Shown in pieces: positions 34,906 through 43,583 of a DNA stretch of 64,000 nt (its first letter is position 1; each line of letters opens with the position of its first letter). The position numbers were made by a program, and so were the translations under genes. Source of the DNA: an uncultured Christensenella sp. GTDB lineage: Bacteria; Bacillota; Clostridia; Christensenellales; CAG-917. Where the stretch lies: positions 83,194-147,193 of the forward strand of contig CAJTYG010000006.1 of assembly GCA_910584155.1 (NCBI GenBank), given 5' to 3'. The notes beneath the pieces are model-generated. The model had not been told where the DNA came from. It saw nothing but the letters and a program-made list of their open reading frames with translations, and ran no database searches.

Positions 34906-35640
34906 TTATTCCTCAACGGTGAGATTTGCGTTGTGATACACGTTTTGCACGTCGTCAAGCTCCTCAAGCTTGTCGATAAGCTTGATTATATTTGACTGCT
35001 GCTCGGGCGTGGGATCTACATAGTTGTCGGGGATCATAGACACCTCTGCAGACAGTATCTTTACGCCTGCGTCCTCTAAGCCCTTGCGCACATCAGTGAG
35101 TGCGGCGCTGTCGGTGTAAACCTCAAACACCTCGTCATCGTCGGAATTTATATCCTCTGCGCCCGCCTCGAGCGCAAACATCATAAGGTCGTCCTCGCCG
35201 ATATCCTCTTTAGCAACGGTGATGACGCCCTTGCGCTTGAACATAAAGGAAACGCAGCCCGTAGTGCCCATCGAGCCGCCGAATTTGTCAAACAAATGGC
35301 GCACGTCGCCCGCCGTACGGTTTTTATTGTCCGTAAGCGCCTCTACGATGAGCGCCGTTCCACCAACGCCGTAGCCCTCGTATGTCATTTCCTCATAGTT
35401 GATGCTGCCCAACTCGCCGCTTGCCTTTTTTATGCTGCGGGTAATGTTGTCGTTGGGCATATTGTTGTCCTTTGCCTTTGCAATGACCTGCGCCAGCTTG
35501 CTGTTTGAGTTGGGATCGGGACCGCCCTCCTTGACTGCTACCGCCAATTCACGTCCGATTTTTGTAAAAATATTTGCACGGGCAGCGTCCGTTTTGCCCT
35601 TCTTCTGTTGAATATTGTGCCACTTGCTATGTCCGCTCAT
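34906..35640 (-). CDS. yebC: YebC/PmpR-family protein
   Basis: A 244-residue TACO1/YebC family protein, with the signature start [15 protein letters not shown] and the blocks [16 protein letters not shown] and [14 protein letters not shown]. Members act as regulators or as translation factors relieving ribosome stalling at proline stretches. It follows the rRNA methyltransferase gene by 9 bp. Length is normal. Confidence 0.96.
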   Translation of the reverse strand: MSGHSKWHNIQQKKGKTDAARANIFTKIGRELAVAVKEGGPDPNSNSKLAQVIAKAKDNNMPNDNITRSIKKASGELGSINYEEMTYEGYGVGGTALIVEALTDNKNRTAGDVRHLFDKFGGSMGTTGCVSFMFKRKGVITVAKEDIGEDDLMMFALEAGAEDINSDDDEVFEVYTDSAALTDVRKGLEDAGVKILSAEVSMIPDNYVDPTPEQQSNIIKLIDKLEELDDVQNVYHNANLTVEE

Positions 35641-35649
35641 AATAAACTC

Positions 35650-36396
35650 CTATACTGTTTGATACATTGCCACCGCAGTTGCAACTGCGACGTTCAACGA
35701 CTCTATTTGGTTTTTCATAGGCAAAGAATAGATATGCTTTGCCTCACGTTTTAAGCATTCTCTTACGCCGTGCGCCTCATTGCCTGCGACAAAGAGCACG
35801 GGAGCGTCTATCTCGGCGCCGATAATATTTTCGCCGCCCATATCGAGCACAGCGCTGTTGCAGTTTTGCATTAGCATCAAAGCCTGCGCCTCGTCGATAT
35901 TACAAACTCTTGCCTTAAACAGCGAGCCGAGCGTCGCACGTATCGCCTTTGGCGAATACAAATCGACAGTGTCAAGCAAATATATATCGCAAAAGTCGCA
36001 AGCCACAGCCGTCCGCATTATCGTGCCTATATTGCCGGGGTCAGACACTCCGTCAAGCAGGAGCGCATTTCCGACAGGCAGCTCAAACCTCTCGCTCGGT
36101 ATTTTGCAAACCGCCGCTATGCCATATGGCGTAGCCGTATCCGCAAAACTGTCCATAACCGCATCCGATACGCAAAATATGCCGTCCTCGACCTTGCGTG
36201 CAAAAAACATTGCCTGCGCCTCGTCAAATCTTGAGGACGTGGCAAGCACAAACTTCACTTCCACGCCGTCCGCCATATCCCGCAAAAGGTTGACTCCCTC
36301 TACCAAAAACAGCCCCGTTTCCACACGGGACTTTCTTTTTGCAAGCGAACGTGCAAGCTTGACAAGTCTGTTTTGAGTGGATGAGATTATATCCAT
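35650..36396 (-). CDS. TrmH/SpoU-family RNA 2'-O-methyltransferase
   Basis: A 248-residue SPOUT methyltransferase with an N-terminal substrate domain (about 1-90; TQNRLVKLARSLAKRKSR) and the trefoil-knot C-terminal domain with LLLDGVSDPGNIGTIMRTA, VAGNEAHGV and IESLNVAVATAVAMY. It transfers a methyl group from S-adenosylmethionine to a ribose in rRNA or tRNA; the exact target cannot be told. In many Clostridia the gene lies next to rplT, as here. Confidence 0.92.
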   Translation of the reverse strand: MDIISSTQNRLVKLARSLAKRKSRVETGLFLVEGVNLLRDMADGVEVKFVLATSSRFDEAQAMFFARKVEDGIFCVSDAVMDSFADTATPYGIAAVCKIPSERFELPVGNALLLDGVSDPGNIGTIMRTAVACDFCDIYLLDTVDLYSPKAIRATLGSLFKARVCNIDEAQALMLMQNCNSAVLDMGGENIIGAEIDAPVLFVAGNEAHGVRECLKREAKHIYSLPMKNQIESLNVAVATAVAMYQTV

Positions 36397-36469
36397 AATG
36401 CTCGGTTTAGCGCAGCTTTGGCACTTTACGCACCAAAACTGCGAGATAAACGCTTTGTTTGTAATTTAC

Positions 36470-36492
36470 AAAATGCGCCGTAAGCGCATTTT
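36470..36492 (-). terminator. Intrinsic terminator of infC-rpmI-rplT
   Basis: AAAATGCGC/GCGCATTTT stem with a 5-nt loop, 14 bp after the rplT stop. The T-rich 3' arm itself and TTTTGTAAATT form the tail. Confidence 0.7.
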
Positions 36493-36505
36493 GAAAGGTT
36501 TTAAA

Positions 36506-36859
36506 TTATGCAAGTGCTTTTTTTGCGTCCTCGCAAAGCACTGTAAACGCCTTGGGATCGCTTATTGCTATTTCGCTGAGCACCTTTCTGTTGAGGTCTA
36601 TGCCTGCAAGCTTCAAGCCGTGCATAAGTGTGGAATACGTCATTCCGTTAAGACGTGCGGCAGCGTTGATACGTGCGATCCAAAGCTGTCTGAAATCACG
36701 CTTTTTCTGCTTTCTGCCAACGTAAGCATACACACCGCTCTTGAGCAGTTGTTGTTTGGCTACACGGTAAAGCGCATGCTTCCCTGCATAGTAGCCCTTG
36801 GCTTGCTTCATTATTTTTCTACGTTTTTTTACTGCGTTAACCGCTCTTTTAATTCTCAT
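36506..36859 (-). CDS. rplT: Ribosomal protein L20
   Basis: The 117-residue large-subunit protein is full length, with [20 protein letters not shown] at the basic N-terminal extension and the [27 protein letters not shown] core. In Firmicutes L20 also binds the leader of its own operon and causes premature termination. It is the last gene of infC-rpmI-rplT. Confidence 0.98.
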   Translation of the reverse strand: MRIKRAVNAVKKRRKIMKQAKGYYAGKHALYRVAKQQLLKSGVYAYVGRKQKKRDFRQLWIARINAAARLNGMTYSTLMHGLKLAGIDLNRKVLSEIAISDPKAFTVLCEDAKKALA

Positions 36860-36872
36860 ATCTTAGACCTCC

Positions 36873-37070
36873 TTATTTGTACGGCAGGAGTTTCTTCAAC
36901 TCGTCACATCTTGTTTCGTCAACGTATTCGATTGAACGAAGGTCTCTCTTTCTCTTTCTTGTCTTCTTTGTCAGAAGGTGGCTGTGAGCAGAGTGTCCTC
37001 TCTTGTAAAGACCGTTTGCTGTTACACGGAAACGCTTTTTTGCACCGCTATGTGTTTTTTGCTTTGGCAT
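36873..37070 (-). CDS. rpmI: Ribosomal protein L35
   Basis: 65 residues, with the family start MPKQKTHSGAKKRFRVTANG and the HLLTKKTRKRKRDLR stretch. It is 13 bp upstream of rplT and 48 bp downstream of infC. Confidence 0.98.
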   Translation of the reverse strand: MPKQKTHSGAKKRFRVTANGLYKRGHSAHSHLLTKKTRKRKRDLRSIEYVDETRCDELKKLLPYK

Positions 37071-37118
37071 AAGTCTGCCTCCTCTATTTTATTGCTTTGC
37101 CCTAAGGCTAAAATATTG

Positions 37119-37631
37119 TCACTTTTTTGTTGCGGGAGCAAGAATTGTAAATATCATTCTGCCCTCTTGCGTCGGCTTTTTTTCGACCGTACACTCGCCG
37201 ACAAGCGCTATATAGTCCTCAACGATTTTGACTGCGATCTCGGGATGAGCCTGCTGACGTCCCTTGAGCCTTATAGACGCCTTGACCTTGTTGCCGTCCG
37301 TCAAAAATTTTGCCGTTTGCGCCGCAAGCCTTTTGGTATCGCCAACGTCTATGGTCGCAGACAGGCGGATCTCTTTTATCTCGGTGACGTGCTGATTTTT
37401 CTTTGCCTCTTTTTCACGCTTCTGCTGCTCATAGCGATACTTGCCGTAGTCCATAAGCTTGCAGGTTGCAGGCACAACGCCCGGAGGTGTGACCTTGCAA
37501 AGGTCAAGCCCCTTGCTTTCGGCTATCGAAAGCGCTTCACGGGTGGGAATAACACCGTAAGCATTGCCGTCCTCGCCAATGAGGCGCACTTCCCTGTCCT
37601 TGATCTGTTCGTTGATAAAAAGTTCTTTCAA
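37119..37631 (-). CDS. infC: Translation initiation factor IF-3, TTG start
   Basis: IF-3 keeps ribosomal subunits apart and proofreads start codons. The mature sequence begins LFINEQIKDREVRLIGEDG and has the KLMDYGKYRYEQQKREKEAKKN linker and the C-terminal domain ending in ILAPATKK. The frame is open far upstream (to 37790), but that part is the leader RNA with an attenuator. A TTG at 37631 stands 6 nt after a strong AAGGAG, giving 170 residues, the normal length; non-ATG starts are well known for infC. Confidence 0.95.
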   Translation of the reverse strand: MKELFINEQIKDREVRLIGEDGNAYGVIPTREALSIAESKGLDLCKVTPPGVVPATCKLMDYGKYRYEQQKREKEAKKNQHVTEIKEIRLSATIDVGDTKRLAAQTAKFLTDGNKVKASIRLKGRQQAHPEIAVKIVEDYIALVGECTVEKKPTQEGRMIFTILAPATKK

Positions 37632-37787
37632 ATGATACTCCTTGCACTGCGTGCGATTTTGTTGCCGACAATAAAAAATGTCGGAAAGCAAATATCCGAC
37701 ACCTAAACTTTGGCTGACAGCCAGTATTTTAAGTTCATTCAACCACGTCGCTTCGCTGATGGTGAAAGGGATTACCTTTGCTTTGCT
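37632..37787 (-). ncRNA. L20-type leader of infC-rpmI-rplT
   Basis: About 155 nt of untranslated leader lies between the promoter start point and infC. It contains a terminator hairpin that can be replaced by another pairing. Position, operon and layout match the ribosomal L20 leader of Firmicutes, where free L20 promotes termination. I did not align it to the family model. Confidence 0.7.
37673..37701 (-). terminator. Attenuator in the infC leader
   Basis: TGTCGGA/TCCGACA stem (37679-37701) followed by T6 on the minus strand. The 3' arm segment CCGACA can instead pair with TGTCGG at 37665-37670, across the U-tract, giving an exclusive antiterminator. Confidence 0.75.
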
Positions 37788-37793
37788 CAATCA

Positions 37794-37822
37794 TATTATC
37801 AAATACAAATTGCTTTGTCAAT
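37794..37822 (-). promoter_or_regulatory. Sigma-A type promoter of infC operon
   Basis: TTGACA, 17-nt spacer, TAATAT on the minus strand. Confidence 0.75.
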
Positions 37823-37919
37823 CGTTTTATCAAACTGAAAGACAAAATTCAGATTATTATATTGTCAATAAGATAATATTATGTACTTAAAATATAAATA
37901 ACAGATAAACAGCATTTAA

Positions 37920-37941
37920 AAGCGCCGCTTTCGCAGCGCTT
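37920..37941 (-). terminator. Terminator-like hairpin after the 38,344 membrane protein gene
   Basis: AAGCGCTGC/GCGGCGCTT stem with GAAA loop, one wobble pair, then TTTAAATG; 5 bp after the stop. Confidence 0.6.
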
Positions 37942-37945
37942 AAAA

Positions 37946-38344
37946 TCATATTATCTGCGCTATCATAGCAATGCTAAGTGCGACAGTCGCTATAAACGTC
38001 GCTATCCACACCGCAAGCGCAACCCAGCCTATAGGTCTTTTGTTCACCCTAAGCTGATATATCATAGCGACAAGCCCACGCAGCGTAAATTCAAACAGTC
38101 CCACAACCATCAGCAAAGCAAGCAAAACTATAAACACCATGGCTACGATGCCGCCGTCGCTCTTTAAAAGTGCCGACACGCCAAACGCACAGAGTATGAC
38201 CATCGTAGCGCCGACAATGGACGTGATGATCGACTGTACGCCGAAATAAACCGACTTTTCACGCTTTTCGGGATCCGAAATTATGCGGTTGTACCACATA
38301 CTCAAAGTCGAAAAATACATTATCAATTTCCAAAAGCTATTCAT
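37946..38344 (-). CDS. Membrane protein of unknown function, three helices
   Basis: 132 residues with hydrophobic segments near 33-60, 66-90 and 106-130, and a polar N-terminal segment (MNSFWKLIMYFSTLSMWYNRIISDPEKREKS contains an amphipathic stretch). GAAGGTG lies before the ATG at 38344, preferred over the upstream start at 38374. No family is recognised. Confidence 0.7.
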   Translation of the reverse strand: MNSFWKLIMYFSTLSMWYNRIISDPEKREKSVYFGVQSIITSIVGATMVILCAFGVSALLKSDGGIVAMVFIVLLALLMVVGLFEFTLRGLVAMIYQLRVNKRPIGWVALAVWIATFIATVALSIAMIAQII

Positions 38345-38418
38345 AAACACACCTTCTTTAATACATAATAACACATAAACGGCGCTTTAACAAGATATGG
38401 CTTGCATTTGGTTTCAAA

Positions 38419-38706
38419 TTATGACTCAAATTTCTCGACACGCATTTTTAATTTATATTTTGTCCTAAGCTCGGCAATACTCTTCATCATATCTGATTTG
38501 TGATGTGCGTCTATTGCCTGCTGATCCTTCCAACGGTCGATAAGCAAAACGGTCTCTTTGTCGTCCATAGGCAAAAAATATTCATATTTTTCATTGCCCT
38601 CTTCCGCCCTTACAGCGTCGACTATGCCGCTTGAGCGCATCTCGTTTGCAAACTCTATAGCGCTGCCGTTCTTGCCCGTGTAATAAATGTTGACTGTTAT
38701 GCTCAT
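38419..38706 (-). CDS. Antibiotic biosynthesis monooxygenase (ABM) domain protein, YgiN-like
   Basis: A 95-residue ferredoxin-like fold protein; the block ETVLLIDRWKDQQAIDAHHKS is the typical core of the ABM/YgiN (quinol monooxygenase) family, with the His pair near 67. Members are small dimeric enzymes acting on quinol-type substrates, but many are uncharacterised. GAGG lies 5 nt before the ATG at 38706; a GTG two codons upstream is possible. Confidence 0.85.
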   Translation of the reverse strand: MSITVNIYYTGKNGSAIEFANEMRSSGIVDAVRAEEGNEKYEYFLPMDDKETVLLIDRWKDQQAIDAHHKSDMMKSIAELRTKYKLKMRVEKFES

Positions 38707-38823
38707 ATCCACCTCACTGCAAAATGTTGTAAATGGATATTAGCACAATCGGCACAAAAAAACAATACGCAAATGTACCGACAAAGAAATGTTGCAAAAA
38801 TATCCTCAAATGCAAAACAACAT

Positions 38824-38852
38824 TTGACACTTGTCAAAAGAATTGATATACT
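38824..38852 (+). promoter_or_regulatory. Promoter of the tRNA pair
   Basis: Consensus TTGACA, 17-nt spacer, TATACT, 27 bp before tRNA-Ser. The -35 box is part of a 7-2-7 inverted repeat (TTTGACA CT TGTCAAA), possibly by chance. Confidence 0.75.
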
Positions 38853-38879
38853 ATTAAAGCATTAAATCGATAAGCGCTT

Positions 38880-38968
38880 GGAAGCGTATCGAAGTGGTCA
38901 TAACGAGGCGGTCTTGAAAACCGTTTGGGTGCAAGCCCACAGGGGTTCGAATCCCTTCGCTTCCGCCA
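38880..38968 (+). tRNA. tRNA-Ser (anticodon TGA), CCA encoded
   Basis: GGAAGCG/CGCTTCC acceptor stem, anticodon loop CTTGAAA with TGA, long class II variable arm (TGGGTGCAAGCCCA), GGTTCGAATCC T-arm and encoded CCA end. Confidence 0.96.
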
Positions 38969-38970
38969 TT

Positions 38971-39046
<76 letters not shown>

Positions 39047-39054
39047 TAAAAAAA

Positions 39055-39084
39055 CACGGCACACCAAAGTGTCGTGATTTTTTA
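39055..39084 (+). terminator. Intrinsic terminator of the tRNA operon
   Basis: CACGGCAC/GTGTCGTG stem (one wobble) with a 6-nt loop, then ATTTTTTATAC. Confidence 0.8.
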
Positions 39085-39116
39085 TACAACGATAAAACAG
39101 AATTGTACAGTGACTG

Positions 39117-39205
39117 CTCGTCCTTACCAACCCTATCGGGGTCCCCATAAATTTTTAATTTGTGGGGTGATCTGACGAGGTCACCGGTTCAAGTCCGGTT
39201 AGCGC
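39117..39205 (+). repeat. Duplicated tRNA-Thr fragments
   Basis: 39174-39203 repeats exactly 30 nt of the tRNA-Thr 3' half (39010-39039, from the anticodon stem through the T-arm into the acceptor stem). Upstream, 39117-39130 is the reverse complement of the anticodon-arm segment TGGTAAGGACGAG. Between them is a CCCCATAAATT/AATTTGTGGGG hairpin (39143-39167). No complete tRNA can form. The stretch 39,085-39,300 holds no gene. Confidence 0.85.
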
Positions 39206-39300
39206 ACTGCGTGCGCAAATTTTGTTGTGAACATAAATGATACTTGCCTTTGGAAATATGTAATAATATAAAATACGAAGATGACACATCTTCAAGCCGC

Positions 39301-39642
39301 TCACCATACGTCATCGTCGAGCACAGAATTTAACTTTGCCTCTTTTGCCTTTTTGCGCTTCCCTGTTTTATTCTCGTGCGATAGGGCGATAAAAAACAAT
39401 ATCAACTGCACCCCGAAAATTGCGCAACCTGATGATAACAGTGCAATGCCCGTTACGTCCTTTGCGCCTTTCTCAACCAAAATGACAATGCCAAACAAAA
39501 CCAAAAAGAAAACTGCACAGCTTACAAGCACGCTCAAAACCTTGAGCGTCACTCTCTGCCACTTTTTAAACTGAGCGTCGGGCACTAATATCTCGGCAAT
39601 TTCGAGATACATTTCCATTATGATTTCAAGCAGTATTTCCAT
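39301..39642 (-). CDS. Small two-helix membrane protein, unknown
   Basis: 113 residues: an acidic, amphipathic start (MEILLEIIMEMYLEIAEILV), two membrane helices near 33-57 and 65-90, and a basic then acidic tail (ENKTGKRKKAKEAK ... DDDVW). No family is recognised and no clear ribosome site is seen. It is isolated between the tRNA region and the flavoprotein operon terminator. Confidence 0.6.
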   Translation of the reverse strand: MEILLEIIMEMYLEIAEILVPDAQFKKWQRVTLKVLSVLVSCAVFFLVLFGIVILVEKGAKDVTGIALLSSGCAIFGVQLILFFIALSHENKTGKRKKAKEAKLNSVLDDDVW

Positions 39643-39699
39643 ATAAATAATATTATATCAAATCTTAGCATTTAGCGCAACATCATCTTTATGCACACA

Positions 39700-39723
39700 A
39701 AAGCCCCGTATAAACGGGGCTTT
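39700..39723 (-). terminator. Terminator of the glycerol-type redox operon
   Basis: AAAGCCCCGT/ACGGGGCTTT, 10-bp perfect stem with a 4-nt loop, about 67 bp after the flavoprotein stop, with a T-rich arm and TTTGTG tail on the minus strand. Confidence 0.75.
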
Positions 39724-39789
39724 CTGGACATTATCAAAGCATTGTAGCAAATACGATTTTTTGATATTGATTTGTGCCGTATCTTATAA

Positions 39790-41526
39790 TTACCATTTCG
39801 GACGTATAAAACGCTTCTGCTCTTCTGTCAAATCGAGGCCAAGCGTTCCGCCCGGATTCATAATATTGTCGGGATCGAAATGGTGCTTCAGCACTTTGAG
39901 AATTTCCATCTGACGTGTGCCTATCTGACCTTCCAACCACGGAGCGAAGAATTTGCCTATGCCGTGATGATGCGAGATCGCCGCTCCGCTCTTTTGGATA
40001 TGATCGAGTATTCCGCTCCAATAGTTGACGAAATCGTCGAGCGTATTCATTTTTGCGATGAATATAAAATACAGATTTGCGCCCTGCGGATAGCAGTGTG
40101 ACATATGCGTCATACAAATTGTATCGGGACGGCTGTGGCAGTATTCACGCACCAACTGATGGACGTGCTCCATCTGACTCCACGTGACGGAGCACTCGAG
40201 CGTGTCTGTCATAACGCCGAAATCCTGCATAGTGTCACGCAGATACGGATCGTTGAAACGTCCCTTTTCCCAAGCGGACGTCACAACGCCCGTAAGGCTC
40301 ATTGCGCCGTGTTTTCTGCAAATGCGCTTTACGTTTTTAGCGATGTTTTTGCAGAAGCCTTTTTCGCCGTCGGTGAAGCCGAGGAACAGGCAACGCTGAT
40401 GCTGCTTATATCCTAAGCTGCCGAGCATCTTGCCGAGAGGGCTTTCCGCAACGCCGTAAAGGTGCATCATCATATCCGTTTCTTCGGGGTCGGACAGACG
40501 GAATACGCTGGGATGTCCACATTCGCACTGCATGATTTCACGTGCGGCGTCCATTGCCGTTTCCCAATCCTTAAACATAAAGCTGAATTTATAGTGATTT
40601 TCGGGCATATAGCGGAATACCTTAAGAGTCACGTGCGTAAGAACACCGAACGTGCCCTCGCTGCCCATCATTATCTGATTGATGTCGGGTCCCGTAGCTT
40701 TTGCGGGGAACGGCTCCGTCTTGACGATACCCGTAGGAGTAGCATATTCCTGCGCTATAACGATATCCTCGATTTTTCCATAATAAGTGGAATTCTGTCC
40801 TGCGCCTCGAGTTACCGTCCAGCCGCCTACCGAGCTGTATTCAAAAGATTGCGGGAAGTGTCCACAGGTGTACGCACGCTTTGCTTTGAGCGTCTTAACG
40901 GCATTGTTTAGTATTTCTTCGAGCTTTGGACCGCTCATTCCCGCTTGCACTGTAATGGTCTGATCCGTTTCGTTAAAGGATATAACTTTGTTGAAATGAC
41001 GGCGCATATCGAGGCTTATTCCGCCGCAGATAGGCTCGACGCCACGTGTAACGGAAGAACCGCCGCCATATACGTAAAGCGGAATTTTCTCCTCTGTGCA
41101 CAGTTTTACGATTTGTTCTATCTGTTCCTTATTCTGCGGATAGATAACCACGTCGGGGACGTTGTCCGCAATATGCTCACGCAAACGCAAAAGATCGAAC
41201 ATAGTTTTGCCGTACGCCACGGACAGTCTGTCGTAATCATCGACAGAAACATTATCCTTGCCTGCGATATTGCGCAGCTTGTCCAAAATTTCCTCGCTCA
41301 ACGAACAGGGCTTATCGAGCTTCACTTCTTCAAGTCCGAGCGGCTCGTCATAGTCCTTGAAATCGTCATCGGTAAGATGAAATATTTCTTTCATCAGCTT
41401 ATACAAGTTTTCTTTTGGAATTTTGTTAAAGTTGGGATCGCCCCATTTGAATATAGAACGATAGCTTCTTGCGGGCGGCGTTTCAAGATACCATTTCGGT
41501 TCAAAATCTTTGTAAGGTTTGCTCAT
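39790..41526 (-). CDS. FAD-binding oxidase, alkyl-dihydroxyacetonephosphate synthase-like
   Basis: A 578-residue vanillyl-alcohol-oxidase-type flavoprotein. FAD binding is shown by YVYGGGSSVTRGVEP (about 151-166), YSSVGGWTVTRGAGQNS and GSEGTFGVLT. The HHHGIGK motif near the C-terminus is the hallmark of alkyl-DHAP synthases of ether-lipid synthesis, but close relatives oxidise 2-hydroxy acids. The neighbours (FGGY kinase, glycerol-3-phosphate dehydrogenase-like FAD proteins) point to a three-carbon or glycerol-type substrate. AAGGAG precedes the ATG. It is the last gene of the operon. Confidence 0.85.
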   Translation of the reverse strand: MSKPYKDFEPKWYLETPPARSYRSIFKWGDPNFNKIPKENLYKLMKEIFHLTDDDFKDYDEPLGLEEVKLDKPCSLSEEILDKLRNIAGKDNVSVDDYDRLSVAYGKTMFDLLRLREHIADNVPDVVIYPQNKEQIEQIVKLCTEEKIPLYVYGGGSSVTRGVEPICGGISLDMRRHFNKVISFNETDQTITVQAGMSGPKLEEILNNAVKTLKAKRAYTCGHFPQSFEYSSVGGWTVTRGAGQNSTYYGKIEDIVIAQEYATPTGIVKTEPFPAKATGPDINQIMMGSEGTFGVLTHVTLKVFRYMPENHYKFSFMFKDWETAMDAAREIMQCECGHPSVFRLSDPEETDMMMHLYGVAESPLGKMLGSLGYKQHQRCLFLGFTDGEKGFCKNIAKNVKRICRKHGAMSLTGVVTSAWEKGRFNDPYLRDTMQDFGVMTDTLECSVTWSQMEHVHQLVREYCHSRPDTICMTHMSHCYPQGANLYFIFIAKMNTLDDFVNYWSGILDHIQKSGAAISHHHGIGKFFAPWLEGQIGTRQMEILKVLKHHFDPDNIMNPGGTLGLDLTEEQKRFIRPKW

Positions 41527-41617
41527 TTTTATAATCTCCTTATTATTATTCAGTTTAAAAATCTTTTGTTATACTAAGCCGTTTCGGGCTTTCGTACTGT
41601 TTTTCTCAAGGCTCGTA

Positions 41618-43153
41618 TCAACCCTTTTGCTTATCCATATACATATAAAACGGCTGTAGCTTTTTGTAAAGCTTCATATATACATTGTGATATATTTCGT
41701 TGTAAATCTTTGCAGTTTCGGGATTAGGCTTAAAAACATCTACAAAACGCACCATATTTTCCACTGCGTCGTCCACCGTCTTATACACACCGCAAGCCAT
41801 AAATGTTATTATTGCAGCGCCCAACGCACACGTTTCGTGCGTCTGCACACGTTTGACGGGCCTGTTAAAAATGTCCGCCGCAATTTGGCAAATGATATCG
41901 CTCTGCGCACCGCCGCCCGACACCGTAACGAAATCTATCGGCTGATGTCCTCTTCTTTCCATGCGTTCAAGCCCTTCCCTGAGCGCATAATCTATGCCCT
42001 CGATTATGGCACGGTATACATGGGCACGTGTATGGCAGTCGTTAAAGCCAATTATAGCGCCCTTTGCTTCGGGATTAGTCAGCCCCGCCTGCCAAAATGG
42101 CTGCAATATCAGTCCGTCGCTGCCTGCAGGGATCGCACTCATTTCCTCATTCATCAGAGCCTCGGTGCTCTTGCCCGTTTCCTCCGAGCGTTTTTCAAGG
42201 TGCTGAGCGAAATTCTTTTTAAACCAGCTTATCATCCAATATCCTCTGAATATCTCTACCTCGGGATTGTAATATCCCTTGACGACCGACGGATAGCTGG
42301 GCATAAACGGTTCGGGCTCAAAATACTTTTTGCTTGAAAACTGAACAGTGCTTGTCGTGCCGAAGGATACGCTTGCAACGTTGCTTGCAAGGCAGCCGCC
42401 GCCCAAGGTTTCGCAGCTTTTGTCCGAACCGCTGGCAATAATTTTAAGTCCGACCGGCAGACCGGTAAGCTCGGCTACTTCTTCCGTAACCGCTCCCAAA
42501 ACGTCGCCCGGATCGCAAAGCGGCACCATCATTTCAAGAGGCAGATTGAATACGGGGAAAAGCAAATCGTTTTTCTTAAGCCACGTTTTCTTTTTGCTGC
42601 TGAAAGGTAAATGTGCAATTATCGACGCATAAGATTCTACCAGTTTGCCCGAAAGCTTAAAGTTGAGATAACCTGATATAAGCGCAACCTTATCGACCTT
42701 TTTCCACACCTCGGGCTCGTTGTCCTGTATCCAGTTTGTAAGCACACGTCCCCTTATGGCTTTCAGCGTGCGTGACATACCTACAAGATTAAAGAGGAAG
42801 CGTTGTTTGAAAGGCAGCTTTTTAGACGTATCGGCGGTGCGCATATCGCTCCACAGTATACAGTTGCGAACGACCTTGCGCTCCTTATCCAATAAAACTG
42901 CGGTATCACGGAATGTGGATACCGATATCGCCATAACGCTTGACATAAGATCGGGACGTTTGTCGTTTATTGCCTTGGTTATGCCGCACAGCACGCTCCA
43001 ATACATATCGGCGGATTGCTCCATATAACCGTTTTCCTTTGACAAATACGGCTTATAGCTCACCTGCTCTTTTATCAGCAGATTGCCCTTTTCGTCAAAG
43101 ACGATCCCTCGCATGCTTTGAGTGCCTACGTCAATCACCAACACGTTGCTCAT
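41618..43153 (-). CDS. FGGY-family carbohydrate kinase (glycerol kinase-like)
   Basis: A 511-residue sugar or polyol kinase with both FGGY domains: the N-terminal phosphate-1 motif VIDVGTQSMRG (6-16) and the C-terminal FVTVSGGGAQSDIICQIAADIFNRPV. The substrate cannot be read from the sequence; glycerol is plausible because glycerol-3-phosphate dehydrogenase-like genes share the operon, but the protein is not a close match to classical GlpK. AAGGAGGG lies 6 nt before the ATG at 43153, chosen over 43180. Confidence 0.88.
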   Translation of the reverse strand: MSNVLVIDVGTQSMRGIVFDEKGNLLIKEQVSYKPYLSKENGYMEQSADMYWSVLCGITKAINDKRPDLMSSVMAISVSTFRDTAVLLDKERKVVRNCILWSDMRTADTSKKLPFKQRFLFNLVGMSRTLKAIRGRVLTNWIQDNEPEVWKKVDKVALISGYLNFKLSGKLVESYASIIAHLPFSSKKKTWLKKNDLLFPVFNLPLEMMVPLCDPGDVLGAVTEEVAELTGLPVGLKIIASGSDKSCETLGGGCLASNVASVSFGTTSTVQFSSKKYFEPEPFMPSYPSVVKGYYNPEVEIFRGYWMISWFKKNFAQHLEKRSEETGKSTEALMNEEMSAIPAGSDGLILQPFWQAGLTNPEAKGAIIGFNDCHTRAHVYRAIIEGIDYALREGLERMERRGHQPIDFVTVSGGGAQSDIICQIAADIFNRPVKRVQTHETCALGAAIITFMACGVYKTVDDAVENMVRFVDVFKPNPETAKIYNEIYHNVYMKLYKKLQPFYMYMDKQKG

Positions 43154-43234
43154 TTTTCCCTCCTTATCGATGCCGCACATTGCTTACGCAAAATACGGCA
43201 GCATATCCCCTATTAAATCTATTTGCCGCTCAAA

Positions 43235-43582
43235 TCAAAGCATTTCGGACGTAGTGATCACATTGATATCCGTCCCGCATACTTTTTCAATCAGGACCGT
43301 CCCTATAGGCACTCTTTTGTCAAGAGTAAACTTGGATAGTTCCCTGATAAATTCAAACATTTTATCCTTTGGAATTTCGCCGTCCGTGCGAACAGATACA
43401 ACAGGATATCCGTCCACCGTCGTTCTGACGGAGCTTGTAACGCTTCTCATAGGGCACGTAAGCTCCGATATGGCGAAGTTTTCGCCCCGTTTACACCTTG
43501 CGCCCTGTACTGTCACTCCGCCGTCGGTTTTGTCCACCTGAAGTCTGCAGCCGTTTGGGCAGACGATACATACCATATCCAT
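43235..43582 (-). CDS. DUF1667 cysteine-rich protein
   Basis: 115 residues with CIVCPNGC near the start and a further conserved Cys pair (GARCKRGENFAISELTCPMR), the DUF1667 pattern, which likely binds a metal or Fe-S cluster. The family is found next to glycerol-3-phosphate dehydrogenase-like FAD proteins and is thought to be a third subunit of that complex. Here it lies one base after the FAD oxidoreductase gene, so the three proteins are co-translated. Confidence 0.9.
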   Translation of the reverse strand: MDMVCIVCPNGCRLQVDKTDGGVTVQGARCKRGENFAISELTCPMRSVTSSVRTTVDGYPVVSVRTDGEIPKDKMFEFIRELSKFTLDKRVPIGTVLIEKVCGTDINVITTSEML

Positions 43583-43583
43583 A

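Noticed and set aside
37632..37790. N-terminal extension of IF-3 to 37790
   Set aside because: The stretch is the leader RNA with an attenuator, begins at the transcription start and adds about 53 residues absent from IF-3.
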